DNA of 64,000 nucleotides from Pachyseris speciosa (GCA_016490735.1 JAEMWC010000155.1:630001-694000); one strand, 5' to 3'; numbered from the stretch's first letter, positions 33,593 through 45,938 are shown. Notes: generated by a model not told the origin, from the letters alone. Made by a program: numbers and translations.

Positions 33593-35788
33593 GAGCGAAT
33601 TTGCAAAAACGTACCCGCTAGGTTTTCGCTTGAGGACGGGCGCAGCCCGTCTTCAAGCTCTCTCTGCGGCTCAAACTTGAGGGGGCTTGCCGTCAACACT
33701 TGCTTTTCCAAATAGCCCAGGGACAGTTCTAACAGTGAGTGGGTGATTGGCAGCTGTCCATCAAAACCACAGGGCTGGGGGGGGGGGCTCTTTCGAGACT
33801 TTGACTGCAGTTAAAGTTGCTGTCCTTATGTTGAGTTAGAGTTTCAGTTCTAGGCATGCATTGGCAATTGTGTAGGGCCTGAATGAGAGTTTACTTTTGA
33901 ACTCCACTTTGAGGGGGCCCGCCCTTAGATTTGGGTGGGTGGCTGGCAGGTGTGTGTCAAAAGCACAGGGGTGGGGAGGGTGGCTCCTGGAGCATTTGAC
34001 CACATCAAAACTGGGGCTGCCTAGAGAGTCAGTGCAGGTACCTTTTGACAAATCCAGACAGATAACTACACCATTTGTTCCAGAACTGCATTCTGGTGGC
34101 CATTCTGAGTAAATTGACTGTCAGCAGGTGAATTTGGGCTGAATTTCAGGCGTTCGGCTCTTGATATCTGAGCGAATTTGCAAAAACGTACCCGCTAGGT
34201 TTTCGCTTGAGGACGGGCGCAGCCTGTCTTCAAGCTCTCTCTGCGGCTCAAACTTGAGGGGGCTTGCCGTCAACACTTGCTTTTCCAAATAGCCCAGGGA
34301 CAGTTCTAACAGTGAGTGGGTGATTGGCAGCTGTCCATCAAAACCACAGGGCTGGGGGGGGCTCTTTCGAGACTTTGACTGCAGTTAAAGTTGCTGTCCT
34401 TATGTTGAGTTAGAGTTTCAGTTCTAGGCATGCATTGGCAATTGTCTAGGGCCTGAATGAGAGTTTACTTTTGAACTCCACTTTGAGGGGGCCCGCCCTT
34501 AGATTTGGGTGGGTGGCTGGCAGGTGTGTGTCAAAAGCACAGGGGTGGGGAGGGTGGCTCCTGGAGCATTTGACCACATCAAAACTGGGGCTGCCTAGAG
34601 AGTCAGTGCAGGTACCTTTTGACAAATCCAGTCAGATAACTACACCATTTGTTCCAGAACTGCATTCTGGTGGCCATTCTGAGTAAATTGACTGTCAGCA
34701 GGTGAATTTGGGCTGAATTTCAGGCGTTCGGCTCTTGATATCTGAGCGAATTTGCAAAAACGTACCCGCTAGGTTTTCGCTTGAGGACGGGCGCAGCCCG
34801 TCTTCAAGCTCTCTCTGCGGCTCAAACTTGAGGGGGCTTGCCGTCAACACTTGCTTTTCCAAATAGCCCAGGGACAGTTCTAACAGTGAGTGGGTGATTG
34901 GCAGCTGTCCATCAAAACCACAGGGCTGGGGGGGGGGGCTCTTTCGAGACTTTGACTGCAGTTAAAGTTGCTGTCCTTATGTTGAGTTAGAGTTTCAGTT
35001 CTAGGCATGCATTGGCAATTGTGTAGGGCCTGAATGAGAGTTTACTTTTGAACTCCACTTTGAGGGGGCCCGCCCTTAGATTTGGGTGGGTGGCTGGCAG
35101 GTGTGTGTCAAAAGCACAGGGGTGGGGAGGGTGACTCCTGGAGCATTTGACCACATCAAAACTGGGGCTGCCTAGAGAGTCAGTGCAGGTACCTTTTGAC
35201 AAATCCAGACAGATAACTACACCATTTGTTCCAGAACTGCATTCTGGTGGCCATTCTGAGTAAATTGACTGTCAGCAGGTGAATTTGGGCTGAATTTCAG
35301 GCGTTCGGCTCTTGATATCTGAGCGAATTTGCAAAAACGTACCCGCTAGGTTTTCGCTTGAGGATGGGCGCAGCCCGTCTTCAAGCTCTCTCTGCGGCTC
35401 AAACTTGAGGGGGCTTGCCGTCAACACTTGCTTTTCCAAATAGCCCAGGGACAGTTCTAACAGTGAGTGGGTGATTGGCAGCTGTCCATCAAAACCACAG
35501 GGCTGGGGGGGGGCTCTTTCGAGACTTTGACTGCAGTTAAAGTTGCTGTCCTTATGTTGAGTTAGAGTTTCAGTTCTAGGCATGCATTGGCAATTGTGTA
35601 GGGCCTGAATGAGAGTTTACTTTTGAACTCCACTTTGAGGGGGCCCGCCCTTAGATTTGGGTGGGTGGCTGGCAGGTGTGTGTCAAAAGCACAGGGGTGG
35701 GGAGGGTGGCTCCTGGAGCATTTGACCACATCAAAACTGGGGCTGCCTAGAGAGTCAGTGCAGGTACCTTTTGACAAATCCAGTCAGA
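33591..35788. repeat. 575 bp satellite, 3.8 tandem copies
   Basis: Unit starts CTGAGCGAATTTGCAAAAAC at 33591, 34168, 34742 and 35319 (spacing 577, 574, 577); the last copy stops at about 35788. Copies differ by only a few substitutions and by G-run length. Each unit is itself an old dimer: TTGAGGGGGCTTGCC ... GTGGGTGATTGGCAGCTGT in the first half corresponds to TTGAGGGGGCCCGCC ... GGTGGGTGGCTGGCAGG in the second. A (TA)n tract lies at each end of the array. Small open frames of about 71 codons repeat with the unit and are not evidence of genes. Confidence 0.95.
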
Positions 35789-35837
35789 TATATATACACT
35801 ATTACAAATGAAGATAACCCACATGTTTTGTTCCACA

Positions 35838-35873
35838 CCTATATTTCGACCACATAAAGTGGTCTTCATCAGG
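35838..35873 (-). ncRNA. Hammerhead-like ribozyme motif downstream of PLE 1
   Basis: On the minus strand: CCTGATGA, a 6-bp stem (GACCAC/GTGGTC) with a 5-nt loop, then GAAA. This is the CUGAUGA-stem II-GAAA core of a hammerhead. It lies about 130 bp downstream of the Penelope endonuclease frame, the place where hammerhead motifs are known in Penelope-like elements. The cleavage triplet and stems I/III were not established. Confidence 0.55.
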
Positions 35874-36002
35874 GTAAAATTACAGTTACCACCGCACGCG
35901 TCATACTACTTTTAAAAGTGTAAACTTAAACAGCCTCGCGCGCGCGCATCAACAAACGATCTCCTCCCCGCGCGCATAATGCCATTATAAACCATCAACA
36001 AA

Positions 36003-36434
36003 TTACGTGCGTCTGGAACGCCTGTTCTGACCGAAGAAAAAGTCATTGTCATTAAGACCATAAGGACTCAAAGTATTAAGCTTATATGCCCATTGGCCCT
36101 CCTTATCCCTCAGCTCCTCTTCCCCATTGACCCTGTCTATCAACTGAATGTTCATATCATCCAAACCGCTATGTCCATCACTCCAAAAGTGTTTATACAG
36201 TAGGTCGTCATTCTCCCGCTGTGCCTCATTCAATCTTGCATGGCGTCTTATTCTGGATTTATGGTTGTTAAACCTTATTCTAAACTTTGTAACAGTGGAC
36301 CCCACATACTGTACTGAACACCTCTTACATGTGATCAAGTAAACCACATTACTTGAGTTACAATCAAGACTATAGTTAATAGAGTATATATATATATATA
36401 CAGACAAGGTTAATTTGGGAACAGAAATCAACAA
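36003..36434 (-). mobile_element. Penelope-like element 1, GIY-YIG endonuclease fragment
   Basis: The frame carries a GIY-YIG nuclease end: NVVYLITCKRCSVQYVGST (the Y-L-I and Q-Y-V-G pair), KFRIRFNNHKSRIRRH, LYKHFWSDGHSGLDD, then LRDKEGQWAYKLNTLSPYGL and a stop at 36003. In Penelope-like retroelements this domain nicks the target. The reverse transcriptase is absent: the coding ends at a short (TA)n tract at about 36383, as expected of a 5'-truncated insertion. The first residues (ORF start at 36434, YIYIY) are microsatellite. Confidence 0.85.
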
Positions 36435-36451
36435 CTACTCCCTACCTTACT

Positions 36452-36517
<66 letters not shown>

Positions 36518-36519
<2 letters not shown>

Positions 36520-38310
36520 CAACTTGGAAATCGTTAACGGTTAAGCAAGCCATTTTAACAGTAATGATCGATAAACGTTTCGAATAAACTGAAAGTCTCG
36601 GAGATAAGGTTTTCCTAGCAAACGAATTGCAAGAAAGATAGCGCTCTCAATACACCAGTCCGTGTTGACGAATAGCGGGCAAGTTTGGGCAAGCCTATTA
36701 TTTTCATTGTTTAAAGATAAACGCGTGGGGTTAAGGTAATGGACACGCGTGGGGTTGTCAATTCATGACGTCATCGACGTTAGTGTATTCCACCGCAAAT
36801 TAATGAGAAACCACCGCAAAAAAAAGGAGTAACCGGTCCCTCCTATACTACTTATATATATGTATATATAGTAGCGTCATAGTATGCACAGATTGGACAA
36901 ATTAGTCTGAATCAAATCCACAGCTCTCACTAAAATCTCTTAATGTAGCTAAACCATACGAGTAGAAAATCAAAGTCAGTTCGCATTCGGGTGCCGTATG
37001 AATAGCTACTACGTAAAACGAAAGTAAGTAAGGTAACTGAAGTACTTGCGTCCTGGCTCGCTTATTGTGTAGTTTGAAATGCAGGGCGAAACCCAATTTA
37101 TTGAACCGTTGTCACTTTTGTGTCCGCTATGTGATCCCCTGCTGTGTAGATACTATTAAATTGCTGGAAGGCTATTTCGGATACAACTATCGAAGCCAAA
37201 AGAGAAAAAACCCAATACCGGTGCAAAAGCCTTGAGGGATTTGTACCCAAATCTTTACGTCCTCGCAAGCTGGGAAAGCTGCGACCAATGTGATTAAGGA
37301 GCGCAAGTGCTCTAAGACGGTTCCACACTTTTATTTACAACTGAGCCAGCATAACTAAAGGAAATCTCTGCCCGTTAATGCGAAGTGGTAGATTTGTTTG
37401 CTCAGAAGCATTCAAAGAGGCCTGAGCTTGGCACACTACTCAAAGATTAAGCCCAAGATCCATTTCAATTGACATTGACATTTTTACGTTTGATCTAGCT
37501 TATCAGGAGCACCCAGCAAGCCAAATCAAGCAAAAGCTGTAGAAAGGCATTTTGAAGTACCTTATGGTGTTTGAAGAAGAAGTTCATCTATTCGGATTCC
37601 CTAGCTGAAATTTTAATTGCCCGAAAATGACAGGGAACAAAATCTTCCTTTGGGAAAATGCAAGCTGAAATGAACTCTCTACGAACTTTCTACGGAACTA
37701 TTTTCTTTCAGAAAATGCTAGCTGACGATTTTGACTGCCAAGAACAGCAATTGCGGCCTTTTCGAAAACCTCAGGGGCTATGATTTCCCAATTGCGAATC
37801 TTTTAGGCCATGTTTTAGTTACGAAAATCCGAGTGCACTCTTAAATCGACGCCGAAAGCCCAAGGCGAATTACCCTCCACCGAACAGATATCTACCGAAA
37901 CTTGTCGTTTGGTGCCCCTGATCTTAACTCCTGATCTCCAACACTTTGATAAATTCGATTGGGAGGAACTAAGAACTAGAAATCAGACTCACCCGTCCAG
38001 ATTTTGTGGCCTGACGTGAGCATGCGTGTGCTCTACAATTGTTGAATAAGGAGTGTTCAAACGGCTTCAACACCATTCAACATATTCGAGAACAAAGGAA
38101 AAGTTGAATCGATGTTGAGTGAAAGTTTAAACCCATTGAAATTTGATTCAACACGCTTTCAAAAAGCTTTCAACATTTTTTTACGCTTGGAAAAATCAAC
38201 AATGTTGGACGATCTGTTCAAACCCACCCGACATTTGGTTCAATAATGTGTTGAACGTATTTTGACGCAAATTTTGAAACCGTTTAAATGGACCCTTAGT
38301 GAAACCTCAA
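36518..38310. other. Intergenic DNA, no gene recognised
   Basis: No convincing coding frame. ACGCGTGGGGTT is repeated at 36722 and 36750. From about 38035 to 38310 there is a Tyr-poor, TTCAACA/TGTTGAA-rich stretch with many short inverted words, probably a worn MITE. Confidence 0.35.
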
Positions 38311-38389
38311 ACGCCAGGTACCACTACAGGTCACATGACCACACCGTGAGGTATTTCTGGGGAAGCTTAGAAACAAATCATATACGTAT

Positions 38390-38602
38390 TTGAACTGCGG
38401 ATTAAAGAAAGCCGGAAGAACACAAGCTGCAACTAATCTACAATACCAGTTTACCCTTCTAAAGAAATGCCGCACAAAGTTTGACTGCTTGATCTATGAG
38501 ATGATGTTTATCAGGAACATAAAACCAAAACTTACACGCAGTCGGATTCAGTTCGCGCCAAACGTCTTACATAACAATCGAATACTTCAACTCCCCTTTT
38601 AA
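38390..38602 (+). mobile_element. Penelope-like element 2, C-terminal fragment
   Basis: Open frame with LQYQFTLLKKCRTKFDCLIY, EMMFIRNIKPKL and a stop at 38602, the typical C-terminus of Penelope GIY-YIG domains (FDCLIYEMxFI). Only the last 60 or so residues remain. A degenerate hammerhead-like motif follows at 38657. Confidence 0.65.
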
Positions 38603-38656
38603 TTCCCTAAATATTTTCACACCATTGTTACTATATATATAAGGTATTTCTAACTT

Positions 38657-38687
38657 GATAATGATGCCATGGAGTCATCGAAACGTC
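38657..38687 (+). ncRNA. Degenerate hammerhead-like motif after PLE 2
   Basis: GATAATGATGCC-ATGG-AGTCATCGAAACGTC: a short stem-loop followed by GAAAC and a GTC triplet. The CTGATGA core is altered (ATAATGA), so it is probably inactive. Confidence 0.4.
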
Positions 38688-39235
38688 GTTCACTCTTTAT
38701 ATCGCTCATTTTCATTTATTAATATTATCGAATTTAATAGTAGTTAATTTTAAATTTAATTTTGATTTATGTGAAAGACCTGTAAACCTGTTTGGTGTAC
38801 CATAATAATAAACTGATATCGTATCGTCGTCTGCTGTTTCGACGCCGCCAGAGGTAGGTTTTCACGCAAGTGATTTACTTGAACGTATTTTATCCTGAAT
38901 TTCTGTTTTATGCCATGTGCCAATAAGAGTTATGTAAATCAGTCTTTTTAGTGTAAGTTTAAAATAGGACTTTTTGTTGCCTTTTGAAAATTACTGACAG
39001 AACACTGCTGTTGTCTGGAAATTCAATATGGCGGCCTGTTCAAGTGAAATATAATTCGAATTTGGACCGACCCAAATTAACAAAATTACGCCTGTTGATT
39101 CAGACGTCGAACTTAATTTGCCGTTCTACAGGCGTTCCCAATACAGTTCCAGTTCCAGTTCCAGTTCTGAGTAAAACTGCTTAAATGATATATAATATAA
39201 TAATTTATGCATTAGGTTCGGCACATGAAAAGTTA

Positions 39236-39488
39236 AGCCTGGTTTTCACTAGCGACGCAAGCACAAGCGCAAGCATAAGTAGCTTATGCCACGAGAAAAC
39301 GATGTCGTTTTCACACAACGCAAGTGAACCCAAGCATAAGTGCAAGCACAAGCAAAGGAAAAGAAAACATTTTGATCCTTGCGCTTGTGCTTGCGCTTTT
39401 GCTTATGCCTGCGTTAAGCCCGTTTGCACGATGAAATAAGCGCTCTTGTGCTTGCGCTTGTGTTTGCGTCGCAAGTGAAAACCAGGCT
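39236..39488. mobile_element. MITE with AGCCTGGTTTTCACT ends
   Basis: 253 bp with about 38 bp inverted ends (AGCCTGGTTTTCACTAGCGA and its inverse TCGCAAGTGAAAACCAGGCT). The interior consists largely of short GCAAGCACAA/CTTGTGCTTGCG words, so much of it can fold on itself. Confidence 0.8.
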
Positions 39489-39682
39489 CAGTTTAGGCGT
39501 TTGAATCAAAGCCGTTCGAAAGTCGAAATTTCCGCCTCATCCAGACGAAAAGAACGCCTGAGCCGTTCCAAATTAAAATAGCAGTTTTCGATATATTTGA
39601 TCGTGAGAGACTGGCGATGAAAATCGGACACCGAAACGAGGCTCCGGGAATACATTGATTGTTTTTCTTTGGAGTATTCTTG

Positions 39683-40275
39683 ATTTTCACATGACGTCAT
39701 AAAAAACTAAAATTCAAAATAAAACAAACTTTTGCATTTTTAGCTTCATCACGTAAAAGACGTTTTAGAGATGTATCGGCTTGCATGTTTTCAGCTTGGT
39801 TGCTTGCTTTGTTTTGAAAATAAAGCAATTTCAATTTTAGATTTTATTAAAGTGTGTGATATGAACATGCCCGCTCACAAGCATGTCACGTACATGAAAA
39901 CATCGATTCCCCGCGTATTTTTTTAGGTCTGAAAAGCCAACATGATAAGAGAAGCGTCTATGTGAATGTTTGCAAGCTCAAAACAGGGAAGAAAGCCTTT
40001 GAGAAAGCAAAAGCAAATTCCAGGTGTTTTCACTCGTTTCCGGCCGCCATATTTGTGCCCCTCAGAGGAACACTAACATGGCGTTTCCGTACTAAACTCT
40101 ATAATTTTGAGTGGTACATTTTGCCGAATAACTCGAGTACGGGATACCGCACAGCCCTGAGACTTTAGCATGTTGTTTATTTATTACTATTCTACAATAT
40201 GTCAATTTCTTGACTTTATCTATCGAATGGTTGATGATTTTATTTTTTTACTTGCGTGACTGAAAACCAAGAATA
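39683..40275. mobile_element. About 590 bp repeat, copy A
   Basis: From TTTTCACATGACGTCAT to GCGTGACTGAAAAC. The inverse of 52432-53016 over its whole length with moderate divergence, including CCGGCCGCCAT..., AACTCGAGTA and GGTTGATGATTTTATTT. The two ends are short imperfect inverted repeats (GTTTTCA-). Noncoding DNA transposon remnant. Confidence 0.7.
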
Positions 40276-40369
40276 TGAGTGTTCCTTTGTTATGTCCGTT
40301 TATCTCAGTTCATCGAGGCTGATCGAAGCCACTTTAAATTAACAAGAAGTTCTAACAGTCGTCGTTAAT

Positions 40370-40867
40370 ATGGGCACGTCTGAAGAAGCGGGTAAAAGGG
40401 AGCACAAATATTTTCAGCGCCAAAATTTGCCTTGGCTTCGAACGTTTCTTCAAGAAAGAGGAATTCAAACATCACCGGAAGGCAAGGACAAAAGAGAGGC
40501 CAACTTAGTTGAACTGGCATTTACTGCTCATTCTATGAAACTTACGAAAGTGTCCGATGGTGAAAACGAGAATGAGAAGGCAATCATGGCCGAGTTACTT
40601 ACCACGAACGAGGATGTTTTGCCAGCAGAACAAGCATCGATGATGAATTGGAGCAGGAGCTTGACACTCTTTCCAGAAGTCACTTTCCCTGGTATTTGCA
40701 ACTATCTCCTTGGAAAGACCGACGATTATTCAGCAGAAAACCTAAAATGTCTTAAAAGCCTTACTGTTGAGCCACCGTCTCTTTTGATTGTCAAGACGCT
40801 CGACTGCGCGCGTACTTTTCATTTTCTTCGATACAGAAGGGTCAAAGATAGTCGGATAGCAGCCTGA
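40370..40867 (+). CDS. Uncharacterised protein, SAP-like start, truncated
   Basis: 165 codons from an ATG at 40370 (AATATGG context). The first 60 residues, LPWLRTFLQERGIQTSPEGK...REANLVELAFTA, have the helix-turn-helix look of a SAP-type DNA-binding domain. WSRSLTLFPEVTFPGICNYL and LLGKTDDYSAENLKCLKSL resemble, from memory, the N-terminal region of cnidarian proteins with SWIM and YqaJ exonuclease domains. Those downstream domains are not present, and the last 40 residues look out of frame. Possibly a first exon, more likely a broken copy. Confidence 0.4.
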   Translation: MGTSEEAGKREHKYFQRQNLPWLRTFLQERGIQTSPEGKDKREANLVELAFTAHSMKLTKVSDGENENEKAIMAELLTTNEDVLPAEQASMMNWSRSLTLFPEVTFPGICNYLLGKTDDYSAENLKCLKSLTVEPPSLLIVKTLDCARTFHFLRYRRVKDSRIAA

Positions 40868-40930
40868 ACGGACAGTCTTATAACCAGACATGGAAATCTC
40901 GATGCCCGTTTCCTCAAAATGCAATGAACA

Positions 40931-41628
40931 GACTTTTAGATCGATTTTTCATCCGCTCGCCTAGAAAAAAACTTCGTACTTCTTACGAACCCTTGAGCTC
41001 AAAGGAAATGAAACATAACTGAGATCTGGTCTTTTCTTTCTTCCGTTACGGTAAACAGCAACAGCACAATACTTGGCCATGGCACACACGGCAATAAACT
41101 GTAAAGAGCCGAAAAAATAGGCTGAGATTATGGACGAAATCTCAAAAGCACATGACTTGCTCTGAGTGTTTGCTTTCATTCTTTCGCGCCGTATTCCCCA
41201 GAGCCTCACTTCAGAGTCCCATTTTTGTGATCAGTCCCTCACGTTCAAATATATCGAATTGGGCTATTGGAACTCAATAAATCAAATCATGTCCAAAACA
41301 TAGTAAACACTAGAGTCCATATTGGTCTTCACTTGGCTTTTCAAGAGGCAATCGGAAATTCAGTGATTCACCTACACGGTTGTTGCTCCCGCAGGGTTTT
41401 GGCCCAGAGGCCAAAACCCGAGGAGGCATCATTGTGTCCCGCGCGTATACATACAAATTACTTACAGTATTAATATACAGCCTACATACCGGACGAAATC
41501 TCGAGTTGGGTAAACTGAGCGTGTTTGACGTTTTGGGAGTCGATGACGTTTTAACCATTTGAGCGCGCTTGAGGTTCTGGGAGTTGATGACGTGTATCAC
41601 TAATAGCACAACGCGGAATAGCATAACA
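40931..41628. other. No recognised gene
   Basis: A minus-strand frame at 40961-41209 (MRLWGIRRERMKANTQSKSC...) has a fair codon look but no known motif. GGTTTTGGCC/GGCCAAAACC at about 41395-41418 forms a 12-bp hairpin. Otherwise featureless. Confidence 0.3.
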
Positions 41629-42479
41629 GAGGGTCTCAATGGGGTTAGCCGTTAGCCGTAAAACGTCCAAAAATCTAGCCGTTAGGCGTTAAAATTGAAA
41701 AAATAACCGTTACCCGTAAAAATATTAACTGTAAAAAAATTCTGGCCATAAAAATCTAAGTCTAAGGTCTCGTGTGAAGACCTTATGTGTCTTGAATTTT
41801 CTGATTTTACGAGTCCTTATAGCGAGTAAAGCCGATACTCTCATTAGTCCGCAAACCGGAAGTGTTGAAATTGTCTGTCGAACGCCGAACGGTGTCCGTA
41901 GCACGAGTTGACAGACGTTTTGAGAGCTCTTACTATTTTTAGACCATCTCCGATTTGACGACTTTGCGATGTCGATTCGATGGCCGTAGTCAAAGCTGTT
42001 ATTAGTTTTTATCACACTGGTGAAGAAAAAGCCATTGAAAGATGCAAGGCGAGGATAAAAATGAAGGAACAACACAGATCGTTTCTGACATTCACAAAAA
42101 ATATCATATGTAACTTTAAGGGGCGCAACATTAGTTTATCTAGATGTCCCTCTCTCCTGTCCTTCCAATATATCATATAAATTAATTTAAGCGCTTTATT
42201 TGTATTATTTTTTTCGTTTTCTTTTCAATCTATATCTATTTAATTATGTATTATTTAGGGATTGGAGGAATAAATAAATACAATACAAATAAATACAAAT
42301 TTTCAGCAGCAGCTGGAGCCGGAATTGCCCGTCTTGCTTGCTTCAGCAGCGAGCTAAACGGTAAGTAATTTCATTAAATTAATTATAAAATAGGCTGCAT
42401 GTGTGTTTTTATTTGTTTGGCACGTGGTTGGAATGGACTCTGGAATTTTGTAATTTCTATCATAATTAAAGCCAAATGC

Positions 42480-42782
42480 CCGGGGGGGGGGGGGCACTAA
42501 AAAAATTTCATACGAGGAGGCTCCGCCCCAAGGTCAGACCCCTTACCCTTTTATATACCATTTTTGACAGAAAAGGTACCCATTTCGTATACCTTCCATT
42601 GACAAATGGTACCCCTTTCCTATATCTTCCATTGGAACAGTAGAGCCATAAGGTATGTGTGTGTGTGTGTGTGTGAAAATCCCTACACTTCATATACCTG
42701 AAGCGTAAATAAGGTACCCCTTTCGGGCGGAGCCTCCCCGCATAGACCATTATAGGGAGTACTCCCCACCCCCCACCCCGGG
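42480..42782. mobile_element. hAT-type MITE, 8-bp duplication CCAAATGC
   Basis: Begins CCGGGGGGGG, ends CCCCACCCCGGG, with CCAAATGC repeated at 42472-42479 and 42783-42790. Interior repeats GGTACCC...TTTCGTATACCTTCC. Same superfamily look as the element at 45536. Confidence 0.8.
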
Positions 42783-43435
42783 CCAAATGCTTTGTAGTTC
42801 GACGGCGTTCTCATAGATACGTTTTCACCGGTTCATGAGCCATTAAATGTGCATTCATTGTAACTGTAAAATAACAACCTAATATCACAAAAAGAGCTCT
42901 TCCTCCGGCAGTGTAAGCAAAGGCAAGTCCTAACGCTGTTACAAGGGTGCATTTTCCAGCCGACCAAGTTAACACTGCCTCCTAAGAAAACCGCTCTGTT
43001 GCTGACGAAGGGTGCGCAATAAGTTTCGTAAGTAAGGCCATTGTTCCGCAACTCACACTCGCGTCCGAGGCTGATTTCAACCGGGTGGAGGAGTACGAAA
43101 GCGATTCCAATCATAGTGATGTTAATTCAGCAGATTTTGACTCAGAGGAACTGGTCACTGGTAAACCTGTGATGACAAGGTCTGGAAGATAAATCCGGCA
43201 AAGCGTGGATACGGTTTGATTTTTAGGCGGTCTCAAAACGATAAGCCACGTCATTAAGGTGAATTGAAGAACTGTTACCCATGCGGCATGGATGTTATTT
43301 CAAATGTTTCATTTGGCACATTTATCATTAAGCCTCGTTTATTTATGTATTTGTTTATTTTTCGTCTAAGTACCGCTGTGTTAACGTAGGAATTACGATA
43401 TAGACCAGATATAGTTCACCGTGGTAGTATAAATC

Positions 43436-43558
<123 letters not shown>

Positions 43559-43969
43559 GCCACAGTTTTCTACCCCGTAATGTTCCTGAGACTTGACACC
43601 AATGAAAATTTATTTTTAACTTTTTTAAACAATGGTAATTAATTTTTAACAGATCCGTTAACCGTAACGGAAAAAAAATTAACCGTTAGCCGTAAAAAAA
43701 AAACAAAATATTAACCGTTAGCCGTAAAAGACACTACCCCATTAAGACCCTCATAAAACAGAAGTGCATGGTTTGTTGAGGTAAGCGAGGGTTTGACTTT
43801 TTAAGGTTTTTCTTTTTAGTTTGAGAAGACTTGAAGAAATTGCCGGTTATACTTTTGGAATAAGAAACCTTGCAGCCTTTGAAGTAGAGGCTTGCGAATT
43901 GTGAGACACAAAAATACAAGTCATTTCCAGCGAGTGAGTATGGGGCGTCGTATGTAAATTTATTAGACT

Positions 43970-45215
43970 AAATTCATGCCGTTTCTTTCCTTATTTATAA
44001 ATCAGGCTATGTCTTACAAATTTATTTACTTATATCACTGAAGTTAGGCAAAGCGGTCGTAAATCTGTTATTTATAAATAATGAAGTTCGCCAGGCGTGC
44101 AAATTCATTTATAAATAATGAAATTTCAGGCCATGAGCATAATTCTATGACTTATATATAATATCTTTTGCTGTGCTGCATGAATGTCATGATTTATAAA
44201 TAATGTATCAGTCAATTCCAAAAGCGCCCATCCTCCCCCCCCCCCCCTCCGGGCATACCCCGGGTATTTGACCAGAGAGTAGCCCCGATCAGCAGAGAAT
44301 TTGACCCAACATGAGTCCCCGCCCGGTGGGGCATTTGACTATCGGCTAAACACTGGTCAGCGGCCGCCATGTAAAGGAGTTCAATCATTCACCACGGGAG
44401 CCGCTTCGCTCCCTTCACCCTTCGCTCTGCTCCTGTTATAATAATTCAATATGCCTTTATTCAAAGTGTGAAGTGAGGACAAAACAGTCAGAAAAGGGGT
44501 TTTAGCGAGCAATTTTTTAGATTTCGTTTGCAAAGGTAAGTAAGCGATTTTTTTGGAATAGATCAAAATATTTATTATGAGCGGGGAGCGTGACAAAATG
44601 CTTCATGCAACGTGTGATCTGCTTTAGATTTATAAAGTTTACACTTGATTTGAGTTCTCTTCTTTAGCTTTTCTGAATTGTTTACTTTTTTCTGTATTAA
44701 AAAGATAACCTTTACCTGTAATTAAATGGAGCTGTTAAATTTAAAGAGACTTTGGATATCCCAGTTCACGTATTGAGTCGATCCTTTTTGGCAACAAATT
44801 GTATAGAAATTTTCTTCTTTTGAATGAGCGTACCATTATACACGTGGGAAATGGTTTGGGATAAGATATGCCCCCCAACAGCGGGGGATTTGACCCATTT
44901 TGAGGCCCTCACGGTGGAGCATTTGACCGTCTAAACTGGAAACACAGCGGGGCATTTGACCAAAATTTTTCAAAAAAGTCAAATGCCCGGGTGTTTGCGC
45001 GGGTGTTGGGGGGGGGGGGATGGGCGCTTTTGGAATTGACAGATACATAATGACTTCAGCGAGGCTTGGCAAATTCCATGATTTATAAATAATGACTTTG
45101 GCAGCGCTTGGCAAGTTAATCATGACTTTAGCGGCGCTTGGCAATTTCCGTGATTTATAAATAATGACTTAAGAGGCACTTGGCAAATTCCATGATTTAT
45201 AAATTTAACAAATAA
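43970..45215. repeat. Minisatellite with GATTTATAAATAATGA core
   Basis: Degenerate direct repeats of about 48 bp, core GATTTATAAATAATGACTT followed by GCGCTTGGCAAATTCCAT, at about 44060-44210 and 45045-45200. The element at 44211-45040 sits inside the array. Confidence 0.7.
44211..45040. mobile_element. 830 bp TIR element with GTCAATTCCAAAAGCGCC ends
   Basis: Begins GTCAATTCCAAAAGCGCCCA and ends TGGGCGCTTTTGGAATTGAC, each next to a C- or G-run. Subterminal motif GGGGCATTTGACC occurs several times in both orientations. It splits the minisatellite. Confidence 0.8.
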
Positions 45216-45535
45216 AAAAGCGTTAACCGTGCTTTTTTCTGTTATAAGGCACGCAAAGAAGTGACGAGAGCACGAAAGAAGTAGGAAGAAGCATGCAAAG
45301 TGGAAGTTGTTTTTACACGATCAAAAAGCAAATTGTTCAGTGAAATTCAGCGGAATTTTGGCTGGCTCATGCATTCGCTAAAACAGGCGTAATGATCAAG
45401 GGCTGGTTTTAACAGATTCTCAGGAAGGTGAATTTTCGAGTGAAAAAAGAAAGTGCAAAAGATTTTACTCGTGAAAAGCCTAAAACTTGGATCGACTTGC
45501 ATGGCGCCCGGCGTAGCGGGATTGTGTGGTTGAAA

Positions 45536-45938
45536 CCGGGGAGTACTCCCAGAAAAATTGGGTGGGGGTGTGCGGCCCGCTTCCTGAAACCCTTACCCTA
45601 TTTCAGACCAAAATCTGCGATTTTCCCTACCCTCTTTCAGACCTGACCAAAAATTTGATACCCTATTTCAGACCTATTTCACGTACATAGTTGGCGTAAA
45701 CATAATTAAAAGACAAAAAAGAAGGGCTTTTGTTGATGGTCTTATCGGCTAAAGATGAAGAAGTAGATTCTTCTAAAGAAAACATACCGAATTCAATACA
45801 AGAGTGCGCAAACCATACCCTATTTCAGACCAAAATAGTCAAAATTGATACCATATTTCAGACCAAAACGGCTAAAAAACCATACCCTTTGGGGCCGCAC
45901 ATACCTATATAGCTCATATAAGGGAGTACCCCCCCGGG
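45536..45938. mobile_element. hAT-type MITE, 8-bp duplication GGTTGAAA
   Basis: Starts CCGGGGAGTACTCCC and ends GGGAGTACCCCCCCGGG. GGTTGAAA lies at 45528-45535 and 45939-45946. CCCTATTTCAGACC-like words repeat inside. Confidence 0.85.

Noticed and set aside
31688..33711. Frames made of YIYIYI or IYIYIY
   Set aside because: Translations of (TA)n microsatellites.
33591..35788. CRISPR-like array
   Set aside because: Units are 575 bp with no spacer structure, in animal DNA; this is a satellite.
33897..35811. Repeated 71-codon frames in the satellite, on both strands
   Set aside because: They recur only because the unit recurs; unit length is not a multiple of three in all copies, there are no splice signals, and both strands are equally open.
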